Origin: Auanema rhodensis | Lineage: Eukaryota > Nematoda > Chromadorea > Rhabditida > Rhabditidae | Length of the DNA: 64,000 nucleotides | NCBI GenBank assembly: GCA_964057225.1 | Contig: OZ059895.1 | Coordinates: 10,230,001-10,294,000 of the forward strand | Direction of reading: 5' to 3' | In this document: piece by piece, positions 20,851 to 34,083 of the stretch | Layout of the letters: the number at the start of each line of letters is the position of its first letter | How positions within the stretch are numbered: the stretch's first letter is position 1 | Program-made: the position numbers and the translations under genes | Notes under the pieces: model-generated | The model's input: only the letters and a program-made list of their open reading frames with translations | What the model was told of the DNA's origin: nothing | The model's database searches: none

Positions 20851-23800
20851 TTGATTGAGAAGGCAAAACAAATTTTGTTAGCACAGAACCATATTAATCA
20901 TATTTTCCGGCGGGCTTAAGTTGCTATTTTGTTCAATTTTCATGAAAAAATAAAAATTTTTAAATGTTTATTTTTCGCCCTAGAAATACGTGCAACATCT
21001 TACTCAACTCAAAATCAACTGTTTGATAATATAAATTAGATTTTGTGAGCATATATCCATAGTGATCATGTTTTGCGGCGGGTTCAACTTGCTATTTCGT
21101 TTGATTTTTATGAAAAATTAAATATTCTAAAAATTTTATTTCTTGTCCTAGAAATACGTGCTACATCTCTTTAAACTAAGAATTAGTTGATTGAGAAGGC
21201 AAAACAAATTTTGTTAGCACAGAACCATATTAATCATATTTTCCGGCGGGCTTAAGTTGCTATTTTGTTCGATTTTCATGAAAAAATAAAAATTTTAAAA
21301 TGTTTATTTTTAGCCTCAGAAATACGTGCAACATCTTATTATCTAAGAAAATTTGAAAATTAAATGATTGAAAAAGTAAAACAGATTTTGTTAGCACAGA
21401 AACATATTAATCATATTTTAAGGCGGGCTCAAGTTGCTATTTTGTTCGATTTTCATGAAAAAATAAAAATTTTAAAATGTTTATTTTTAGCCCTAGAAAT
21501 ACGTGCAACATCTTATTATCTAAGAAAACTTGAAAATTAAATGATTGAAAAAGTAAAACAGATTTTGTTAGCACAGAAACATATTAATCATATATTAAGG
21601 CGGGCTCAAGTTGCTATTTTGTTCGATTTTCATGAAAAAATAAAAATTTTAAAATGTTTATTTTTAGCCCTAGAAATACGTGCAACATCTTACTCAACTC
21701 AAAATCAACTGTTTGATAATATAAATTAGGTTTTGTGAGCATATATCCATAGTAATCATGTTTTGCGGCGGGTTCAACTTGCTATTTCGTTTGATTTTTA
21801 TGAAAAATTAAATATTCTTAATTTTTTATTTCTTGTCCTAGAAATACGTGCTACATCTCATTAAACTAAGAATTAGTTGATTGAAAAGGCAAAACAAATT
21901 TGTTAACACAGAACCATATTAATCATATTTTCCGGCGGGCTAAAGTTGCTATTTTGTTCGATTTTCATGAAAAAATAAAAATTTTAAAATGTTTATTTTT
22001 AGCCTCAGAAATACGTGCAACATCTTATTATCTAAGAAAATTTGAAAATTAAATAATTGAAAAAGTAAAACCGATTTTGTTAGCCCAGAAACATATTAAT
22101 CATATTTTAAGGCGGGCTCAAGTTGCTATTTTGTTCGATTTTCATGAAAAAATAAAAATTTTAAAATGTTTATTTTTAGCCCTAGAAATACGTGCAACAT
22201 CTTACTCAACTCAAAATCAACTGTTTGATAACATAAATTAGGTTTTGTGAGCATATATCCATAGCAATCATGTTTTGCGGCGGGTTCAACTTGCTATTTC
22301 GTTTGATTTTTATGAAAAATTAAATATTCTAAAAATTTTATTTCTTGTCCTAGAAATACGTGCTACATCTCATTAAACTGAGAATTAGTTGATTGAGAAG
22401 GCAAAACAAATTTTGTTAGCACAGAACCATATTAATCATATTTTCCGGCGGGCTCAAGTTGCTATTTTGCTCGATTTTCATGAAAAAATAAAAATTTTAA
22501 AATGTTTATTTTTAGCCCTAGAAATACGTGCAACATCTTACTCAACTCAAAATCAACTGTTTGATAATATAAATTAGATTTTGTGAGCATATATCCATAG
22601 TGATCATGTTTTGCGGCGGGTTCAACTTGCTATTTCGTTTGATTTTTATGAAAAATTAAATATTCTAAAAATTTTATTTCTTGTCCTAGAAATACGTGCT
22701 ACATCTCTTTAAACTAAGAATTAGTTGATTGAGAAGGAAAAACAAATTTTGTTAGCACAGAACCATATTAATCATATTTTCCGGCGGGCTTAAGTTGCTA
22801 TTTTGTTCAATTTTCATGAAAAAATAAAAATTTTTAAATGTTTATTTTTAGCCCTAGAAATACGTGCAACATCTTATTATCTAAGAAAATTTGAAAATTA
22901 AATAATTGAAAAAGTAAAACAGATTTTGTTAGCACAGAAACATATTGATCATATTTTAAGGCGGGCTCAAGTTGCTATTTTGTTCGATTTTCATGAAAAA
23001 ATAAAAATTTTAAAATGTTTATTTTTAGCCCTAGAAATACGTGCAACATCTTACTCAACTCAAAATCAACTGTTTGATAATATAAATTAGGTTTTGTGAG
23101 CATATATCCATAGTAATCATGTTTTGCGGCGGGTTCAACTTGCTATTTCGTTTGATTTTTATGAAAAATTAAATATTCTAAAAATTTTATTTCTTGTCCT
23201 AGAAATACGTGCTACATCTCTTTAAACTAAGAATTAGTTGATTGAGAAGGCAAAACAAATTTTGTTAGCACAGAACCATATTAATCATATTTTCCGGCGG
23301 GCTTAAGTTGCTATTTTGTTCGATTTTCATGAAAAAATAAAAATTTTTAAATGTTTATTTTTAGCCCTAGAAATACGTGCAACATCTTACTCAACTCAAA
23401 ATCAACTGTTTGATAATATAAATTAGGTTTTGTGAGCATATAACCATAGTAATCATGTTTTGCGGCGGGTTCAACTTGCTATTTCGTTTGATTTTTATGA
23501 AAAATTAAATATTCTAAAACTTTTATTTCTTGTCCTAGAAATACGTGCAACATCTTACTCAACTCAAAATCAACTGTTTGATAATATAAATTAGGTTTTG
23601 TGAGCATATATCCATAGTTATCATGTTTTGCGGCGGGTTCAACTTGCTATTTCGTTTGATTTTTATGAAAAATTAAATATTCTAAAAATTTTATTTCTTG
23701 TCCTAGAAATACGTGCTACATCTCATTAAACTAAGAATTAGTTGATTGAGGAGGCAAAACAGATTTTGTTAGCACAGAAACATATTAATCATATTTTAAG

Positions 23801-24590
23801 GCGGGCACAAGTTGCTATTTTGTTCGATTTTCATGAAAAAATGAAAACTTTAAAATGTTTATTTTCAGCCCTAGAAATACGTGCAACATCTTACTCAACT
23901 CAAAACTAACTGTTTGATGATATAAAATAGGTTTTGTGAGCATATATCCATAGTAATCATGTTTTGCGGCGGGTTCAACTTGCTATTTCGTTTGATTTTT
24001 ATGAAAAATTAAATATTCTAAAACTTTTATTTCTTGTCCTAGAAATACGTGCTACATCTTATTAAACTAAGAATTAGTTGATTGAGAAGGCAAAACAAAT
24101 TTTGTTAGCACAGAACCATATTAATCATATTTTCCGGCGGGCTCAAGTTGCTATTTTGTTCGATTTTCATGAAAAAATAAAAATTTTAAAATGTTTATTT
24201 TTAGCCTTAGAATTACGTGCAACATCTTATTATCTAAGAAAATTTGAAAATTAAATAATTGAAAAAGTAAAACAGATTTTGTTAGCACAGAAACATATTG
24301 ATCAAATTTTAAGGCGGGCTCAAGTTGCTATTTTGTTCGATTTTCATGAAAAAATAAAAATTTTAAAATGTTTATTTTTAGCCCTAGAAATACGTGCAAC
24401 ATCTTACTCAACTCAAAATCAACTGTTTGATAATATAAATTAGGTTCTGTGAGCATATATCCATAGTAATCATGTTTTGCGGCGGGTTCAACTTGCTATT
24501 TCGTTTGATTTTTATGAAAAATTAAATATTCTAAAACTTTTATTTCTTGTCCTAGAAATACGTGCTACATCTTATTAAACTAAGAATTAG

Positions 24591-24758
24591 TTGATTGAGA
24601 AGGCAAAACAAATTTTGTTAGCACAGAACCATATTAATCATATTTTCCGGCGGGCTCAAGTTGCTATTTTGTTCGATTTTCATGAAAAAATAAAAATTTT
24701 AAAATGTTTATTTTTAGCCCTAGAAATACGTGCAACATCTTACTCAACTCAAAATCAA
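24591..24758 (+). repeat. Reference A monomer (168 bp)
   Basis: Typical A monomer, recognised by TTTTCCGGCGGGCTCAAG near its centre and an end reading CTTACTCAACTCAAAATCAA before the next unit. When a B follows, the A tail instead reads TTATCTAAGAAAATTTG and the unit is 177 bp. It contains both conserved boxes described in the findings. Confidence 0.9.
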
Positions 24759-24926
24759 CTGTTTGATAATATAAATTAGGTTCTGTGAGCATATATCCAT
24801 AGTAATCATGTTTTGCGGCGGGTTCAACTTGCTATTTCGTTTGATTTTTATGAAAAATTAAATATTCTAAAACTTTTATTTCTTGTCTTAGAAAAACGTG
24901 CTACATCTCATTAAACTAAGAATTAG
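24759..24926 (+). repeat. Reference C monomer (168 bp)
   Basis: Typical C monomer. It aligns to A along its full length but is clearly diverged: GTTTTGCGGCGGGTTCAAC at the core, TGTGAGCATATATCCATAG upstream and CTAAGAATTAG at the end. In the frame that is open through A it has stops at codons 7 and 10 and two more near its end. Confidence 0.9.
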
Positions 24927-25557
24927 TTGATTGAAAAGGCAAAACAAATTTTGTTAGCACAGAACCATATTAATCATATTTTCCGGCGGGTTCAAGTTGC
25001 TATTTTGTTCGATTTTCGTGAAAAAATAAAATTTTTAAAATGTTTATTTTTAGCCCTAGAAATACGTGCAACATCTTACTCAACTCAAAATCAACTGTTT
25101 GATAATATAACTTAGGTTTTGTGAGCATATATCCATAGTAATCATGTTTTGCGGCGGGTTCAACTTGCTATTTCGTTTGATTTTTATGAAAAATTAAATA
25201 TTCTAAAACTTTTATTTCTTGTCTTAGAAAAACGTGCTACATCTCATTAAACTAAGAATTAGTTGATTGAAAAGGCAAAACAAATTTTGTTAGCACAGAA
25301 CCATATTAATCATATTTTAAGGCGGGCTCAAGTTGCTATTTTGTTCGATTTTCGTGAAAAAATAAAATTTTTAAAATGTTTATTTTTAGCCCTAGAAATA
25401 CGTGCAACATCTTACTCAACTCAAAATCAACTGTTTGATAATATAAATTAGGTTTTGTGAGCATATATCCATAGTAATCATGTTTTGCGGCGGGTTCAAC
25501 TTGCTATTTCGTTTGATTTTTATGAAAAATTAAATATTCTAAAACTTTTATTTCTTG

Positions 25558-28500
25558 TCCTAGAAATACGTGCAACATCTTACTCAACTCAAAATCAACT
25601 GTTTGATAATATAAATTAGGTTTTGTGAGCATATATCCATAGTTATCATGTTTTGCGGCGGGTTCAACTTGCTATTTCGTTTGATTTTTATGAAAAATTA
25701 AATATTCTAAAAATTTTATTTCTTGTCCTAGAAATACGTGCTACATCTCATTAAACTAAGAATTAGTTGATTGAGGAGGCAAAACAGATTTTGTTAGCAC
25801 AGAAACATATTAATCATATTTTAAGGCGGGCTCAAGTTGCTATTTTGTTCGATTTTCATGAAAAAATAAAAACTTTAAAATGTTTATTTTCAGCCCTAGA
25901 AATACGTGCAACATCTTACTCAACTCAAAACTAACTGTTTGATGATATAAATTAGGTTTTGTGAGCATATATCCATAGTAATCATGTTTTGCGGCGGGTT
26001 CAACTTGCTATTTCGTTTGATTTTTATGAAAAATTAAATATTCTAAAACTTTTATTTCTTGTCCTAGAAATACGTGCTACATCTTATTAAACTAAGAATT
26101 AGTTGATTGAGAAGGCAAAACAAATTTTGTTAGCACAGAACCATATTAATCATATTTTCCGGCGGGCTCAAGTTGCTATTTTGTTCGATTTTCATGAAAA
26201 AATAAAAATTTTAAAATGTTTATTTTTAGCCTTAGAATTACGTGCAACATCTTATTATCTAAGAAAATTTGAAAATTAAATAATTGAAAAAGTAAAACAG
26301 ATTTTGTTAGCACAGAAACATATTGATCAAATTTTAAGGCGGGCTCAAGTTGCTATTTTGTTCGATTTTCATGAAAAAATAAAAATTTTAAAATGTTTAT
26401 TTTTAGCCCTAGAAATACGTGCAACATCTTACTCAACTCAAAATCAACTGTTTGATAATAAAAATTAGGTTCTGTGAGCATATATCCATAGTAATCATGT
26501 TTTGCGGCGGGTTCAACTTGCTATTTCGTTTGATTTTTATGAAAAATTAAATATTCTAAAACTTTTATTTCTTGTCTTAGAAAAACGTGCTACATCTCAT
26601 TAAACTAAGAATTAGTTGATTGAAAAGGCAAAACAAATTTTGTTAGCACAGAACCATATTAATCATATTTTCCGGCGGGTTCAAGTTGCTATTTTGTTCG
26701 ATTTTCATGAAAAAATAAAATTTTTAAAATGTTTATTTTTAGCCCTAGAAATACGTGCAACATCTTACTCAACTCAAAATCAACTGTTTGATAATATAAA
26801 TTAGGTTTTGTGAGCATATATCCATAGTAATCATGTTTTGCGGCGGGTTCAACTTGCTATTTCGTTTGATTTTTATGAAAAATTAAATATTCTAAAACTT
26901 TTATTTCTTGTCTTAGAAAAACGTGCTACATCTCATTAAACTAAGAATTAGTTGATTGAAAAGGCAAAACAAATTTTGTTAGCACAGAACCATATTAATC
27001 ATATTTTCCGGCGGGCTCAAGTTGCTATTTTGTTCGATTTTCATGAAAAAATAAAAATTTTAAAATGTTTATTTTTAGCCCTAGAAATACGTGCAACATC
27101 TTATTATCTAAGAAAATTTGAAAATTAAATAATTGAAAAAGTAAAACAGATTTTGTTAGCACAGAAACATATTAATCATATTTTAAGGCGGGCTCAAGTT
27201 GCTATTTTGTTCGATTTTCATGAAAAAATAAAAATTTTAAAATGTTTATTTTTAGCCCTAGAAATACGTGCAACATCTTATTATCTAAGAAAATTTGAAA
27301 ATTAAATAATTGAAAAAGTAAAACAGATTTTGTTAGCACAGAAACATATTAATCATATTTTAAGGCGGGGTCAAGTTGCTATTTTGTTCGATTTTCATGA
27401 AAAAATAAAAATTTTAAAATGTTTATTTTTAGCCCTAGAAATACGTGCAACATCTTATTATCTAAGAAAATTTGAAAATTAAATAATTGAAAAAGTAAAA
27501 CAGATTTTGTTAGCACAGAAACATATTAATCATATTTTAAGGCGGGCTCAAGTTGCTATTTTGTTCGATTTTCATGAAAAAATAAAAATTTTAAAATGTT
27601 TATTTTTAGCCCTAGAAATACGTGCAACATCTTACTCAACTCAAAATCAACTGTTTGATAATATAAATTAGGTTCTGTGAGCATATATCCAGAGTAATCC
27701 TGTTTTGCGGCGGGTTCAACTTGCTATTTCGTTTGATTTTTATGAAAAATTAAATATTCTAAAAATTTTATTTCTTGTCCTAGAAATACGTGCTACAACT
27801 TATTATCTAAGAAAACTTGAAAATTAAATGATTGAAAAAGTAAAACAAATTTTGTTAGCACAGAACCATATTAATCATATTTTAAGGCGGGCTCAAGTTG
27901 CTATTTTGTTCGATTTTCATGAAAAAATAAAAATTTTAAAATGTTTATTTTTAGCCCTAGAAATACGTGCAACATCTTACTCAACTCAAAATCAACTGTT
28001 TAATAATATAATTTAGGTTTTGTGAGCATATATCCATAGTAATCATGTTTTGCGGCGGGTTCAACTTGCTATTTCGTTTGATTTTTATGAAAAATTAAAT
28101 ATTCTAAAAATTTTATTTCTTGTTCTAGAAATACGTGCTACATCTCATTAAACTAAGAATTAGTTGATTGAAAAGGCAAAACAAATTTTGTTAGCACAGA
28201 ACCATATTAATCATATTTTCCGGCGGGCTCAAGTTGCTATTTTGTTCGATTTTCATGAAAAAATAAAAATTTTAAAATGTTTATTTTTAGCCCTAGAAAT
28301 ACGTGCAACATCTTACTCAACTCAAAATCAACTGTTTAATAATATAATTTAGGTTTTGTGAGCATATATCCATAGTAATCATGTTTTGCGGCGGGTTCAA
28401 CTTGCTATTTCGTTTGATTTTTATGAAAAATTAAATATTCTAAAACTTTTATTTCTTGTCCTAGAAATACGTGCTACATCTCATTAAACTAAGAATTAGT

Positions 28501-31500
28501 TGATTGAAAAGGCAAAACAAATTTTGTTAGCACAGAACCATATTAATCATATTTTCCGGCGGGCTCAAGTTGCTATTTTGTTCGATTTTCATGAAAAAAT
28601 AAAAATTTTAAAATGTTTATTTTTAGCCCTAGAAATACGTGCAACATCTTATTATCTAAGAAAATTTGAAAATTAAATAATTGAAAAAGTAAAACAGATT
28701 TTGTTAGCACAGAAACATATTAATCATATTTTAAGGCGGGCTCAAGTTGCTATTTTGTTCGATTTTCATGAAAAAATAAAAATTTTAAAATGTTTATTTT
28801 TAGCCCTAGAAATACGTGCAACATCTTACTCAACTCAAAATCAACTGTTTGATAATATAAATTAGGTTTTGTGAGCATATATCCATAGCAATCATGTTTT
28901 GCGGCGGGTTCAACTTGCTATTTCGTTTGATTTTTATGAAAAATTAAATATTCTAAAAATTTTATTTCTTGTCCTAGAAATACGTGCTACATCTCATTAA
29001 ACTAAGAATTAGTTGATTGAGGAGGCAAAACAAATTTTGTTAGCACAGAACCATATTAATCATATTTTAAGGCGGGCTCAAGTTGCTATTTTGTTCGACT
29101 TTCATGAAAAAATAAAAATTTTAAAATGTTTATTTTTAGCCCTAGAAATACGTGCAACATCTTACTCAACTCAAAATCAACTGTTTAATAATATAATTTA
29201 GGTTTTGTGAGCATATATCCATAGTAATCATGTTTTGCGGCGGGTTCAACTTGCTATTTCGTTTGATTTTTATGAAAAATTAAATATTCTAAAAATTTTA
29301 TTTCTTGTTCTAGAAATACGTGCTACATCTCATTAAACTAAGAATTAGTTGATTGAAAAGGCAAAACAAATTTTGTTAGCACAGAACCATATTAATCATA
29401 TTTTCCGGCGGGCTCAAGTTGCTATTTTGTTCGATTTTCATGAAAAAATAAAAATTTTAAAATGTTTATTTTTAGCCCTAGAAATACGTGCAACATCTTA
29501 TTATCTAAGAAAATTTGAAAATTAAATAATTGAAAAAGTAAAACAAATTTTGTTAGCACAGAACCATATTAATCATATTTTAAGGCGGGCTCAAGTTGCT
29601 ATTTTGTTCGATTTTCATGAAAAAATAAAAATTTTAAAATGTTTATTTTTAGCCCTAGAAATACGTGCAACATCTTACTCAACTCAAAATCAACTGTTTA
29701 ATAATATAATTTAGGTTTTGTGAGCATATATCCATAGTAATCATGTTTTGCGGCGGGTTCAACTTGCTATTTCGTTTGATTTTTATGAAAAATTAAATAT
29801 TCTAAAACTTTTATTTCTTGTCCTAGAAATACGTGCAACATCTTACTCAACTCAAAATCAACTGTTTGATAATATAAATTAGGTTTTGTGAGCATATATC
29901 CATAGTTATCATGTTTTGCGGCGGGTTCAACTTGCTATTTCGTTTGATTTTTATGAAAAATTAAATATTCTAAAAATTTTATTTCTTGTCCTAGAAATAC
30001 GTGCTACATCTCATTAAACTAAGAATTAGTTGATTGAGGAGGCAAAACAGATTTTGTTAGCACAGAAACATATTAATCATATTTTAAGGCGGGCTCAAGT
30101 TGCTATTTTGTTCGATTTTCATGAAAAAATAAAAACTTTAAAATGTTTATTTTCAGCCCTAGAAATACGTGCAACATCTTACTCAACTCAAAACTAACTG
30201 TTTGATGATATAAATTAGGTTTTGTGAGCATATATCCATAGTAATCATGTTTTGCGGCGGGTTCAACTTGCTATTTCGTTTGATTTTTATGAAAAATTAA
30301 ATATTCTAAAACTTTTATTTCTTGTCCTAGAAATACGTGCTACATCTTATTAAACTAAGAATTAGTTGATTGAGAAGGCAAAACAAATTTTGTTAGCACA
30401 GAACCATATTAATCATATTTTCCGGCGGGCTCAAGTTGCTATTTTGTTCGATTTTCATGAAAAACTAAAAATTTTAAAATGTTTATTTTTAGCCTTAGAA
30501 TTACGTGCAACATCTTATTATCTAAGAAAATTTGAAAATTAAATAATTGAAAAAGTAAAACAGATTTTGTTAGCACAGAAACATATTGATCAAATTTTAA
30601 GGCGGGCTCAAGTTGCTATTTTGTTCGATTTTCATGAAAAAATAAAAATTTTAAAATGTTTATTTTTAGCCCTAGAAATACGTGCAACATCTTACTCAAC
30701 TCAAAATCAACTGTTTGATAATAAAAATTAGGTTCTGTGAGCATATATCCATAGTAATCATGTTTTGCGGCGGGTTCAACTTGCTATTTCGTTTGATTTT
30801 TATGAAAAATTAAATATTCTAAAACTTTTATTTCTTGTCTTAGAAAAACGTGCTACATCTCATTAAACTAAGAATTAGTTGATTGAAAAGGCAAAACAAA
30901 TTTTGTTAGCACAGAACCATATTAATCATATTTTCCGGCGGGTTCAAGTTGCTATTTTGTTCGATTTTCATGAAAAAATAAAATTTTTAAAATGTTTATT
31001 TTTAGCCCTAGAAATACGTGCAACATCTTACTCAACTCAAAATCAACTGTTTGATAATATAAATTAGGTTTTGTGAGCATATATCCATAGTAATCATGTT
31101 TTGCGGCGGGTTCAACTTGCTATTTCGTTTGATTTTTATGAAAAATTAAATATTCTAAAACTTTTATTTCTTGTCTTAGAAAAACGTGCTACATCTCATT
31201 AAACTAAGAATTAGTTGATTGAAAAGGCAAAACAAATTTTGTTAGCACAGAACCATATTAATCATATTTTCCGGCGGGCTCAAGTTGCTATTTTGTTCGA
31301 TTTTCATGAAAAAATAAAAATTTTAAAATGTTTATTTTTAGCCCTAGAAATACGTGCAACATCTTATTATCTAAGAAAATTTGAAAATTAAATAATTGAA
31401 AAAGTAAAACAGATTTTGTTAGCACAGAAACATATTAATCATATTTTAAGGCGGGCTCAAGTTGCTATTTTGTTCGATTTTCATGAAAAAATAAAAATTT

Positions 31501-34083
31501 TAAAATGTTTATTTTTAGCCCTAGAAATACGTGCAACATCTTATTATCTAAGAAAATTTGAAAATTAAATAATTGAAAAAGTAAAACAGATTTTGTTAGC
31601 ACAGAAACATATTAATCATATTTTAAGGCGGGGTCAAGTTGCTATTTTGTTCGATTTTCATGAAAAAATAAAAATTTTAAAATGTTTATTTTTAGCCCTA
31701 GAAATACGTGCAACATCTTATTATCTAAGAAAATTTGAAAATTAAATAATTGAAAAAGTAAAACAGATTTTGTTAGCACAGAAACATATTAATCATATTT
31801 TAAGGCGGGCTCAAGTTGCTATTTTGTTCGATTTTCATGAAAAAATAAAAATTTTAAAATGTTTATTTTTAGCCCTAGAAATACGTGCAACATCTTACTC
31901 AACTCAAAATCAACTGTTTGATAATATAAATTAGGTTCTGTGAGCATATATCCAGAGTAATCCTGTTTTGCGGCGGGTTCAACTTGCTATTTCGTTTGAT
32001 TTTTATGAAAAATTAAATATTCTAAAAATTTTATTTCTTGTCCTAGAAATACGTGCTACAACTTATTATCTAAGAAAACTTGAAAATTAAATGATTGAAA
32101 AAGTAAAACAAATTTTGTTAGCACAGAACCATATTAATCATATTTTAAGGCGGGCTCAAGTTGCTATTTTGTTCGATTTTCATGAAAAAATAAAAATTTT
32201 AAAATGTTTATTTTTAGCCCTAGAAATACGTGCAACATCTTACTCAACTCAAAATCAACTGTTTAATAATATAATTTAGGTTTTGTGAGCATATATCCAT
32301 AGTAATCATGTTTTGCGGCGGGTTCAACTTGCTATTTCGTTTGATTTTTATGAAAAATTAAATATTCTAAAAATTTTATTTCTTGTTCTAGAAATACGTG
32401 CTACATCTCATTAAACTAAGAATTAGTTGATTGAAAAGGCAAAACAAATTTTGTTAGCACAGAACCATATTAATCATATTTTCCGGCGGGCTCAAGTTGC
32501 TATTTTGTTCGATTTTCATGAAAAAATAAAAATTTTAAAATGTTTATTTTTAGCCCTAGAAATACGTGCAACATCTTACTCAACTCAAAATCAACTGTTT
32601 AATAATATAATTTAGGTTTTGTGAGCATATATCCATAGTAATCATGTTTTGCGGCGGGTTCAACTTGCTATTTCGTTTGATTTTTATGAAAAATTAAATA
32701 TTCTAAAACTTTTATTTCTTGTCCTAGAAATACGTGCTACATCTCATTAAACTAAGAATTAGTTGATTGAAAAGGCAAAACAAATTTTGTTAGCACAGAA
32801 CCATATTAATCATATTTTCCGGCGGGCTCAAGTTGCTATTTTGTTCGATTTTCATGAAAAAATAAAAATTTTAAAATGTTTATTTTTAGCCCTAGAAATA
32901 CGTGCAACATCTTATTATCTAAGAAAATTTGAAAATTAAATAATTGAAAAAGTAAAACAGATTTTGTTAGCACAGAAACATATTAATCATATTTTAAGGC
33001 GGGCTCAAGTTGCTATTTTGTTCGATTTTCATGAAAAAATAAAAATTTTAAAATGTTTATTTTTAGCCCTAGAAATACGTGCAACATCTTACTCAACTCA
33101 AAATCAACTGTTTGATAATATAAATTAGGTTTTGTGAGCATATATCCATAGCAATCATGTTTTGCGGCGGGTTCAACTTGCTATTTCGTTTGATTTTTAT
33201 GAAAAATTAAATATTCTAAAAATTTTATTTCTTGTCCTAGAAATACGTGCTACATCTCATTAAACTAAGAATTAGTTGATTGAGGAGGCAAAACAAATTT
33301 TGTTAGCACAGAACCATATTAATCATATTTTAAGGCGGGCTCAAGTTGCTATTTTGTTCGACTTTCATGAAAAAATAAAAATTTTAAAATGTTTATTTTT
33401 AGCCCTAGAAATACGTGCAACATCTTACTCAACTCAAAATCAACTGTTTAATAATATAATTTAGGTTTTGTGAGCATATATCCATAGTAATCATGTTTTG
33501 CGGCGGGTTCAACTTGCTATTTCGTTTGATTTTTATGAAAAATTAAATATTCTAAAAATTTTATTTCTTGTTCTAGAAATACGTGCTACATCTCATTAAA
33601 CTAAGAATTAGTTGATTGAAAAGGCAAAACAAATTTTGTTAGCACAGAACCATATTAATCATATTTTCCGGCGGGCTCAAGTTGCTATTTTGTTCGATTT
33701 TCATGAAAAAATAAAAATTTTAAAATGTTTATTTTTAGCCCTAGAAATACGTGCAACATCTTATTATCTAAGAAAATTTGAAAATTAAATAATTGAAAAA
33801 GTAAAACAAATTTTGTTAGCACAGAACCATATTAATCATATTTTAAGGCGGGCTCAAGTTGCTATTTTGTTCGATTTTCATGAAAAAATAAAAATTTTAA
33901 AATGTTTATTTTTAGCCCTAGAAATACGTGCAACATCTTACTCAACTCAAAATCAACTGTTTAATAATATAATTTAGGTTTTGTGAGCATATATCCATAG
34001 TAATCATGTTTTGCGGCGGGTTCAACTTGCTATTTCGTTTGATTTTTATGAAAAATTAAATATTCTAAAAATTTTATTTCTTG
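25558..34083 (+). repeat. Tandem duplication of a 4263-bp block
   Basis: 25558-29820 and 29821-34083 are near-identical at a fixed 4263-bp offset. Shared oddities: AAAACTAACTG with GATGATATAAATTAGG, GATAATAAAAATTAGG (26454/30717), CATATATCCAGAGTAATCC, and a run of three B monomers. Few differences were seen, for example AAAAACTAAAAATT in copy 2 only (near 30462). A related 2025-bp step links 23533 to 25558. Both copies begin at a hybrid monomer that changes from C to A inside TCCTAGAAATACGTGC. Confidence 0.9.
27131..27661 (+). repeat. Run of three consecutive B monomers
   Basis: B units start at 27131, 27308 and 27485, 177 bp apart, giving A-B-B-B-C instead of A-B-C. The same run recurs 4263 bp downstream (near 31394). 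B-B pairs also occur near 21360-21540, 41092-41270 and 49370-49550. Confidence 0.85.
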
